Shown in pieces: positions 9,877 through 18,689 of a stretch of 18,689 bases of DNA. The notes beneath the pieces were generated by a model. That model worked only from the letters and a program-made list of their open reading frames with translations. It did not search any database and was not told the DNA's origin. Position 1 is the first letter of the stretch. Each line of letters starts with the position of its first letter. Position numbers and translations under genes: made by a program. Location: NCBI GenBank assembly GCA_000697335.1, contig JNEM01006139.1, forward strand, positions 1-18,689. The letters are read 5' to 3'. This stretch comes from Conidiobolus incongruus B7586. Lineage: Eukaryota > Entomophthoromycota > Entomophthoromycetes > Entomophthorales > Conidiobolaceae.

Positions 9877-10171
9877 CAGAATTTCCACTGGTTCTGTGCA
9901 CACTTATCAATAAATAATCAAGGCTTTGATAAACTATCACTTGCAACACAGATACTTGGATATTACCTTTAATAGTATTAAATTTTAAATAATGCAGCAC
10001 TAAATGCATTATTGGTATCCTCAGTTAAATATAAACAATTTTTATGTTATCGCCTCCAAAATATAAGAATACATTGGAATATAATTAAGCAGCCTTAAAC
10101 ATTGGGATAAAGCTGGAAAAGTCAGAACCATATAATCATCAGGTTGATTCCAGCTCCACACAGTCCCCAAT
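9877..10171. repeat. Cluster of inverted repeats with a nested three-tier hairpin
   Basis: The main structure is 10101-10171: ATTGGG (10101-10106) pairs with CCCAAT (10166-10171), AGCTGGAA (10111-10118) with TTCCAGCT (10148-10155), and AACC (10126-10129) with GGTT (10142-10145). The three stems are properly nested and separated by internal loops. Upstream are TTATCAA/TTGATAA (9904-9910, 9926-9932) and CAGAA/TTCTG (9877-9881, 9892-9896). The main hairpin is GC-containing and hard to dismiss as chance in this composition. It has the rough shape of an RNA hairpin with internal pockets, but the spacing of H or ACA boxes was not convincing. It may also be part of a decayed repeat. Confidence 0.35.
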
Positions 10172-10455
10172 AATCAAACAACTCTTTAATAAGGGTGAAC
10201 ACAATATCAAACTCAAGAAAAAAACAAAATACATAACCCAAAAGTTATTTCAAAACACCAAAAGCAAAAGTCTTATACAAGTTTAATACCATAAATAAAA
10301 GTTCCCTGAATATAAAATAATGTGGGATATTAGATTTAAGCTTAAAAGCAATATAGTTTATAAGCTTTATTTAACAATTATACAAAATATTTATCTTTAA
10401 AATTATAATTACCTACAAAAACTAGTTTGGTCATTGTAGAGTTGAAATTTTTTGA

Positions 10456-11176
10456 ATTTATCTTAAAATAGCAGAATATAACATACCATATCGAGTAAAT
10501 AGCCTCTGCCATTGCTTGCTGAGAAATCATCCAGAGTTTTCAGTCCAAGCTATCTACTTCGAAATAAGTGTACAGTTTTTTCTCACGAGAATTCATATAC
10601 AGTTTCATCAGCTTACTGATTATCGTTCAAATGCTTTTAATTTCAATAAATTCCATTCAATAATAGAAGCGTTACTATTGTTTTAGCGAAAAATGTACAG
10701 GCTACATAATAGCAATAATTGATTTAATTTCTATTGGCGAGGTGTTTGGCAATATGATCCTATATAGATGTGTCATTAATCTTCCTGCACTTAAATTGTA
10801 AAAAGTTAATGCTTAATCATTAATTCCATCTTTAGGAGGCTCTGCATGGCTTTCAAGAAAAGGGTCTCATGAAAGCTAAGATGAGAGTGTAATACCTAAT
10901 CCTCTCGCCCAACTTAATTCGTTCATCAATGAAAACAAGCTGACAGGAGCTGGGATTAATGATGAAAAATTTGATGAGGAAGAACCTGGAAGATCGAATA
11001 TCAGTAAATGGATTCTGATTCTCTCCGATTGTATTTCTACTATTGAGGAATCCGATGCTCCAATTATCTGGGATGAAAGTAGCTCTGATAGAGAGATTAT
11101 GGGCAACGTTGATATTGACTCTGAACAAGAACTCGGTATTCCCAAGAAATTGATGATCGGGGTTATGAATCCATAA
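10456..11176 (+). pseudogene. Possible decayed coding sequence, unknown family
   Basis: GC is higher here than in the flanks, and several open stretches sit on the + strand in different frames: 10456-10683 (76 codons), 10836-10889 (18 codons reading EALHGFQEKGLMKAKMRV) and 10880-11173 (98 codons, stop 11174-11176). The last is acidic and hydrophilic (for example FDEEEPGRSN and WDESSSDREI), as in a real protein tail, but has no ATG near its start. Part of the region is also open on the - strand (for example 10853-11145), so the coding strand is not certain. I recognise no family. It could be a remnant of a host gene or of a transposon, or a poorly visible multi-exon gene. It looks broken as it stands. 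Confidence 0.25.
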
Positions 11177-12033
11177 ATTAACGTCCCAAAAAATACAAAT
11201 ATATGCTTATTATTACTTATAAAATAAATTGATCATAATGAAATATACTTTCACTACATCAATAGATTTAAGTCATATGACACTGAACATTTCTAATAAG
11301 TTGGAATATAATTTCAAAGACAATATCTTGATCATACTTTACTATTTCCATAAATTATATTTGATTCAATATCATGCTGAATAATTATTTAAACTATTTT
11401 AATTTTTACATGATTTTAAAAACATAATTTAAAAAAATCATTATGATTAAGTTAATATAAATATTTCATATTTATACTTTGACAAGCACTTGATATTTAT
11501 AAATATCAAAAGGGCTGGAAAATGAAATTATTTACTAATATCTGCTAAATTAACAGTAATTATGTAATGATTGTAAAAAAATTTACAGTTCAATATTTAA
11601 ATATTGTTAATGGATGGTATTATAATATCAATATATACATTTATAATTTAATAAAATGGTATTATTTTATTATTTCATATTTTTAAATTTTCACATTGTT
11701 CACTCAATTGCACTAAACAATTTCCCATCATGGATTGCGGATTTAAAGTCACATTGGTAGACAATTAAGGTATAAAACAAGATATTAAAAATTGACACTA
11801 TGAAAATACTAGATGGAAAAATTCTAATTATCTTATAACAAATAGTAAACAATCAACAAAATTTAATTTTGTAATTGGCATTAAGTGGTAAATAAAAAAA
11901 GTTAAATCTTATAAATTTATTAATGAAAAATGAATATGCTAATAAAATAATACATTATAATATTTCGATGGTTTTCTTATTAATTGAAACAATAGATAAA
12001 AAATTGTTAAAATATAGTTTATGATGATGAAGA
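11177..12033. other. AT-rich spacer downstream of SPT6
   Basis: No gene was seen. It contains the SPT6 3' flank, with a candidate AATAAA (- strand, 11921-11916) about 113 nt after the SPT6 stop. The rest is AT-rich sequence without recognisable structure. Confidence 0.5.
11916..11921 (-). terminator. Candidate poly(A) signal of SPT6
   Basis: TTTATT on the + strand reads AATAAA on the - strand, about 113 nt downstream of the SPT6 stop. Support is positional only. Confidence 0.3.
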
Positions 12034-15000
12034 CTAATTACGGCGATTTCTTTGTGATACCATGACTTTGAATCCATTGATCAATTTGGTGATATCAGAA
12101 TAAGTATTATCATTAAGTCTAAATTGCCCAGGTGTAATTTTAACAAGAATGTCTTGCACTGGTGATGAGGCATTGATTTTATAAGCTAATACAACATAAC
12201 CAGGACGTTCATTGCTGAGACATAAACCATATACCGATTGAGAAGGATGTTGTAAAGCAATGTTCTGGAGATGCTCTTTCAACTTGGATACTCCACCTTC
12301 GCGATACTTGGGATGACTTGTAACCTGGCGAATAATCATCAAGCAAGGATTGATGTATGAAGTAATCATATCTTCAATGTTTTCATATCTTTGACCAGCA
12401 ATTGTGATGGATCTGTTAATATTGGTACTTGCAGGTTCATTAGTTTCAGAAACATTCAAGTGTTGGTATATACCATCATGCATCTTCCAACTGATAGAGA
12501 GATGATTGTTACCCGATGATGAGGGACGAATAACTAAGTCACCAATAGATTTAGTTGATAGGTATTGCTCGGCTTCTTGGAAATTAAATTGTTTGAAGAG
12601 TGGGTGGTTGGAGATCTGGTCATTGATACCATTGTTTCTGGATCTGGAGTCAGAATTAGAATAGCCAGAGTCATATGTCTGAGAGCGGACTGGTTTGGAT
12701 GTATCGGGCTCTTTAAAGTATTCGTCCTTAATGGGAATGGTATTAGTAGTATCGAAAGAGTGGAACACCAACCAGGTCGCTTCTTTGGCTCTGGCAAAAT
12801 CTTCTGGAAGTAAAGAAAGCTCGAGAGAAAAGCGGTTGAGATCCACACGAGTAACAACGCAAGTAATAACTTGGCCCTCATATGGTGTGGCAGTTCCATG
12901 AGGAATTCGGGCGAGTGATAGGAATCCGTCCAAGCCACTATCTGTGCGGCAAATGAAGAATTTGGGAGTTTGGCGGACAACTTCAACAGGTAATTTCATA
13001 TCTTCGTGAAGGGTTGAGGGAGTTTCTCCTGTGAGCTGGGCAAAAAGTTCGTGGGGAGAAGCAGAGATATAAGGAGAACGATGATCATAATAAGGATTCT
13101 GAATCTCATCACAAATCATGGACAAGGTGCACTTTTTACGAACCTGATTGTAGCTTTCTAAGATTTTGGAAAATTCATCCAAATTGAGTTCAGACAAATT
13201 GTTGTTTCGAGTATTCATAAGTTGCTCGACATAATAGGATGGATTTTCAATATCATTCGATTCTTCTTCATCGATTTCCAGAGCATCAGCAGCCATTTTA
13301 CGCGCTAAAGCATAATCTTCAGGGTGGATTCTTGTGCCATCAAGAACATCTTCAGGGTTTTCAATCTTCAAGACACTAGCACAGCTGAAGAAAACACTCT
13401 TTGTAAGAGCTTTGTTACTCAAGAACCAGATTCTAGAGTTTGGAGTTTCTGTGGTAGTAGTCAGCTTTTTAATAATATGTTGTGCCTTGCGAGGACCAAG
13501 ACCACTGACATAATTAAGCAGAACTGACTTATAAGGGGTTGTTAGAGATTGATCGACTACGACACCTGTTTCGTTGACAACGTTGATTAATACTCGTTCC
13601 ATAATAGTATATAATCTATTGGGATTTACAAGTTTCTGAAGAGGATGGAGGTGAACCCTAGTTAAATCTGATCCAAGAGCGGCATATTCGTTGACTGGGT
13701 TTTGGCAATAGCGCGCTAATGAGATACAGTATCTAATATAAGATGAGGAGTTAGGGTAGTCAGCAACAGCTTCTTTAGAGTTCTGGTATAAACGAGCTGT
13801 TTCATCTGTTTGCCAAAATAGAGGCAATTGAGTAGAGTTATTTTGATTGTAATCGTCGATGATTTTGGATACTTCATTGTAAAATCGTTTGGTGCAGTAA
13901 TGAAGGCCAGAGATGACAGCAGCATCGGGGTTACATTTACTAATAAAGTTATATAAATCTTGTTTGCTTTGGTCATTCCTTAAATCACCAAATGTCAGAG
14001 TGTTGGCAACCTGAGAAGAAGAATTGACAAACACTGCAACATTAGGCGAATCACGGATATCTCGACCACAGGTTAATGCAAGTACATTTGGGGTTGAAAG
14101 AGGGTCGTTAGGAGGACGGAAAGGGGCCATGTTGGCTTTATGGTAAAACTTCTCTTCAATTTGCTTGAGAACAACCTCTTCACCATCTGTGCGCAACTTC
14201 TGAATCATCCATTTAGAGGCATAGGGAATAAGATGATCATTTAAAGCCTTTTTCAGGATAGATTTTCTGAAATCATTCCATTCATTTGCAAGGCTGCTTC
14301 TGCTATCGCTGCAATATGCATCGCAAAAACGATCGAATACGAAATTCTCAGTCTTAAAGGTGAATTTAATATTGATAAGTCCATTTTGCTCTGCATCAGC
14401 AAGTTGTAAAAATTGGGTAGTTTCGAAACGGGATAATGGTTTGTTGTTGATATGCTTAAAAATAAAATATGGGTGAGATATATCAATAACACTGGCTCCT
14501 TTAGCGGTAGGGCTAGTAGTGATGCATGATTCATTCAAGAATAAAGATCTAATATACTGTCTAATAGCAAAATGAACGCCAATTTTTTGGGCCATATATG
14601 CAATTGCCGCTATCAATAATTATCAGAATGATATCATAATGATGGCAAATGTAAGATTACCTTGGAAAAACACGTTCACATCACTGAATGATCGAGTGAT
14701 GTACTTGCTAGCAATTGCTTGTTTTGACTCCAAAGGATCTTTTGACCCATCAGGTCTACGTCTCTGGTTCAGATTTCTTTCAATTTCACTACAGCTAATA
14801 GATACAGCCTAAAGAATTTAGATTAGTATTGTATTGAAAAGTTAGACATATTAATTACATTGATAAATGCATCAACACCATTAGCCTTGGAAATTTGATA
14901 TAAAGTTTGCTTAACTGGACGTTTAATGCTAGATGTAGACTTTGGTTTGTTAGCAGCTAAAATGGATGGATAGTAAAACCCAATATAGTCGATTCGGTCA

Positions 15001-16369
15001 TTGATTTCATCAATGGTAGTAAACTCTGAAGGTAACTTCTTTAAAACTTCATCATCATGTGGGGCTGATTCCTTGACTTTGGCAGTTAATTCTTCGAGGA
15101 GTCTCTGTCTACGACTCAAATTTTTATATTTAATATCAAGATCAAACAAATACCATAAATCTTCTAAATCTAGAATATAAACTGAAGAACGTGATGAAAG
15201 GGAAATTCTGACAAAGTAATCCTTCCGATGAGCCCAAATAGTAGGAACTTCTAGATGCTCCAGATTCAAAAATTTCAAAAATGTTGCTACATGCTTGGGC
15301 TCTAATTCTAATCCTTCTGTAGCAGAGCTTTTGGCACGTTTGTAAGGAACAATATGTCTGAAGATCCATGCGGTTTCAGCTTTGAGGAACGCTTCGTCAT
15401 ACTTTGTTTCAAGAAAATCACCAAATAAAAGTTGAAGTCGTTCTGGGATATCTCGAATTTTAATGTTTTCATCAGAATCGGTCATGAATTTCTTCTTCAG
15501 CTCTTCAGGTTCAATGACATCCTTCAGTATGGTAGCAGTGGAGTTGGAAGACTTTTTCAAACTTGCCTTGATGATTTGATCGGCTTGTTTCTCGCGTACT
15601 CTTTCTTCAACTGGTTTATCGTGCAAAGCGTGAAGGTAATCAGTGATGTCATGAAATAAATCAAAGAGTTTTTTAGTTTGATCACCAGTTGCTCCTTTGA
15701 TAGCGGCAGAGTGGATTTTCTGTTCTCTCTGTTGAGGTGCAGGTCGAGACCTCGAAATAGGTCTTTCAAGTTCATCTTCTTCAGAGCCTTCGTCATCGTC
15801 AATAAAATCGTCAAGTCCATCATAGTCATCTCCAGCAGGATATTGCTCTTCTTCGTCATCATCAAAGATATGATCCAAATCCTCATCGCGACTTGTTTTT
15901 TGAGATTTTCTATAATCGTCTTCTTCATAAGATCTTTTATGCAATCGTTGTAACTAAAAAAATAAGTAAAATAAGATATAATGATGAATAGTATATCTTA
16001 CTTTTGCACCACCAAACTGACCACCGGTGTTTTCTTCTAATAAACCAATTTCATCATCATCCAATTCTTCTTCTGATTCTAAAAATATAATTAGAACAAC
16101 AATGAATGTTATTGAAATTTTGAATTACCTGAATATTTCTTTCTCTTCTTTTTATGTTTACGAGAGCGACGATATTCTTGTTCTTCTTCTTCATCATCAG
16201 AAACGATAAAACCCTCATGAATCTTTCTAAGTTCTTCGGGGTCATCTTCTTCTTCCTCTTCGGAGCTGTCATCAATTCTCTTTCGATCCTCTTCGTCAGA
16301 ATCTTCTAAGACGGCTCTTCTTCTTCTGGAGGACCCAGCCTGGTAAATTTCATCGTCGGAAGAATCCAT
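12034..16369 (-). CDS. SPT6: Transcription elongation factor and histone chaperone Spt6, five exons
   Basis: Exons are 16369-16129, 16078-16002, 15953-14859, 14808-14661 and 14609-12034, giving 1378 residues (yeast 1451). The four introns are 48-51 nt. Spt6 travels with RNA polymerase II, holds histones and restores chromatin behind it. The order of parts is typical: a very acidic, disordered N-terminus (1 to about 190), with LDDDEIGLLEENTG near residue 90; a likely Spn1/Iws1-binding segment near 202-216; DIPERLQ and the helical core (about 280-690); a YqgF-like fold (about 690-820); helix-hairpin-helix with GLGPRKAQHI (about 850-910); the death-like domain (about 1000-1045); an S1 domain (about 1063-1123); and tandem SH2 (about 1189-1374). 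The first SH2 keeps the phosphate-binding Arg in GDLVIRPSS (R1215); in yeast this pair binds the phosphorylated Rpb1 linker. The protein ends just after the second SH2. The start follows AAA and matches the family's acidic opening. Confidence 0.97.
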
Positions 16370-18689
16370 TTTTCAAAATTATAATCGGGAAAATTTTCAA
16401 ATGATTTTAGATATTGGTTTCTAAACCTTTTTCTATTCTTTAGAGAAAAAAGTGATTTTCGTCCTTGCTTTAAATTCCATATTAATAAAACTATTTCACA
16501 TTTTCAATTATTATGGGATTGATTTTTGACCACAAAATTAACAGTTAATTGATTCATAATTTCCCGACTACCTAACTCGTCAAATAATATGATGTAATTT
16601 AAACTAGCATATTGGATTTTCCATTTATCTTCAAATTCAAATATATTAATATCAACGAAATTTATAATATTATGATATTTTAAACAAATATAAATATTAT
16701 TTCTAATCTTTATACATTATTAGCATTGTATTTATTATCTCCATAGTCAATTTGATTATTTGAACTTAGCATGATACTATCAATATCATTATAATATTTG
16801 ATTGCGTCTAATTTGGAAATTTCATATTTATAATTTAATCAAATCTATATAACTATATAACAATATCAATAATTTTATCATTGAGTTGACATATTTTTAA
16901 AATGATTGAAATCACTTAATACCATTTTAATTATTTATTTGATTCAAATATTTTTAATGTTAATTTTATAATATAATTAATTTAATAAATTCAATTCCAA
17001 TTTTTATTTATTTTTAATTCATAAAAGTTATATTTTTCAAAAATTATTTTAATTTCATGAATAATATATTATCATTGTTAATATTCTGTATATTTTTAAT
17101 TTAAAACTTATCCTTGAAAAGTATTGCATAGATATATATTTCAGCAAGTTATGGTGTTTAAATTTTCTTTGTGAGTTAGAATAAATATGAACATTTGATT
17201 AGACTTTACAAATCTAATATTAAATATATTTTACTAAGAATTTATATATATAAATTAATATATATATAATATATAAAAAATTGGTAAAATATTTTAATTG
17301 ATATTTTTAATAACAAATTATTATAAATTTATAAAAAAATAATTTCAAGAAATATATATTAATCTTTCTAGTTTATTTGATTTAATATAATATATATCAC
17401 GGTTATCTAATAGAATTATTTCTTTTAATTAAAATAATTAATATTTATTAAAAAAATTCTATATAATATATGTAATAATATCTTTATAAAATATTGGCAT
17501 ACCTAAAATTATTATATTTATTCCAAAATGATTTTGAAGATATTAAATATTATTAATACCATTAATAGATATCAATGGTTTTAAATTTGTATACCAAATT
17601 TATTTCTTCCTATATATTTTTATTATTAAAATCATATTAAATGTTTATATACATTTTCAAATAACTTTCAAATTTGATATTCAATATCTTATACAATATT
17701 TGAAATAATCAAATAATATTCTCAAACGTTAATTCAGAGTGAAAATATATATAAGCATGATAATATCCATTGTATATTTTAAAAATGATAATTAATTTTG
17801 CACACAGTTATAATAATTATACCTATAGTTTTGGATGGTTCTGTTTGACTTTTATTTCTATTATTGACTTCTCTCTATAGTATATTCTTTTCCAAAACTT
17901 ATAATTTTACAATTAATAATATTATTCCTAGTTTTAATCTCTTATTAGAATATATCTAGATTTATCAAATTTTAATTCTAATTATAAAATATTTATATCC
18001 AAAACGCAAATAATAATCTATTGCATATTTTGCCAATTTGTTCAAATATCCTTTTATGCTCTTGTTGAATTTTTAGGGATAATTAATAAGTTTAAATGTT
18101 CTGTAAACTAAACTTGATATTAGTACTTAATTATTGAGTATTTATATAATGATATTATATATTTAAATATATTTATGGATTTAATAACTTAACCAGATAT
18201 ATTGAAGAATTGCTATATTATCAATTACTGTAAATATACATATAATATTATGCAAAAATTGATAATTTAATCAAATTTAAAAGTCTATAATTTTAATTAA
18301 TACTTGAATATCGATGTTTAATGGTTTATTTCTATAAATATTATTAATTTATCAAAGATTTTTAAATTTAAAGATACTTCAGTTGTTTAGTTATATTAGA
18401 ATATTTTATTTATTCAACACTCAAGCGTTATTTTGATTAGAATTAGTTATAAAATTTTAAAGCAGTTGAATTGAATATCTAATTACAAAGATATCTTTTT
18501 TTATTTTATGATTAATTCTTTTTAAATATATCTTGATTTAATACTAGGAATAATATTTTGAATTATATCAAAAAGCTTAATTGATAAGATGAAAAACCTA
18601 TATTTATATTGAAATCTCATTTTTTGAATATTTAAATATAAAGTATTTTTGTTTAAAATAGTTTAATATTTTTTTTATTTTTTATTTTA
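16370..18689. other. AT-rich region upstream of SPT6, no gene seen
   Basis: These 2.3 kb run from the SPT6 start to the window edge. The SPT6 promoter must lie near 16370-16600, where composition is slightly less extreme, but no specific element can be supported. Beyond that the sequence is nearly all A and T with many AT-dinucleotide runs (for example near 17250-17275). No open frame, RNA gene or GC-enriched island comparable to 6905-7218 was seen. Confidence 0.6.

Noticed and set aside
9866-10009. 47-codon - strand open frame starting with ATG
   Set aside because: It is short, unrecognised and overlaps the inverted repeats; too weak to call a gene.
12534-12986. 150-codon - strand frame and several + strand frames inside SPT6
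   Set aside because: They overlap the S1 to SH2 coding region of SPT6, whose frame is unmistakable; they are shadows.

Overview
The window is nuclear DNA from a very AT-rich eukaryote, most likely a fungus. It holds four intact protein genes, all read with the standard code. Their introns are mostly 48-60 nt, start with GTA and end in AG, and coding DNA stands out as less AT-rich than its surroundings. The gene set is an exocyst subunit with a typical Sec10 C-terminal half, a secreted tyrosinase, a small glycine/asparagine-rich RRM protein and Spt6. It fits a fungus, and the base composition and spacing suggest an early-diverging lineage (for example Entomophthoromycotina or Glomeromycotina). 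That placement is inference; no lineage marker was seen.

Layout: 1-282 is a less AT-rich stretch that ends in AATAAA and an encoded A13 run, perhaps the 3' end of a retroposed sequence. SEC10 (319-3196, +, seven exons) starts 36 nt later. It converges with a single-exon tyrosinase gene (3426-4772, -), leaving 229 bp for both 3' ends. A 4.1 kb AT-rich desert follows (4773-8878), broken by one hairpin-dense island of higher GC (about 6905-7218). An RRM gene (8879-9479, -, two exons) comes next. Then 9480-12033 has no clear gene: it holds a nested three-tier hairpin (10101-10171), a patch of short open stretches that may be a decayed coding sequence (10456-11176), and AT-rich DNA. SPT6 (12034-16369, -, five exons) fills most of the rest. 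The last 2.3 kb (16370-18689) is AT-rich with no gene seen.

The four genes do not form a pathway. Sec10 acts in vesicle tethering, the tyrosinase is probably secreted and oxidises phenols, the RRM protein binds RNA, and Spt6 is a histone chaperone and elongation factor. I found no clear new multi-gene system. The points most worth a second look are the structured islands in otherwise featureless DNA, possible unproductive splicing of the RRM gene, the unusual copper-site details and acidic tail of the tyrosinase, and a Cdk-type site in an inserted loop of Sec10.
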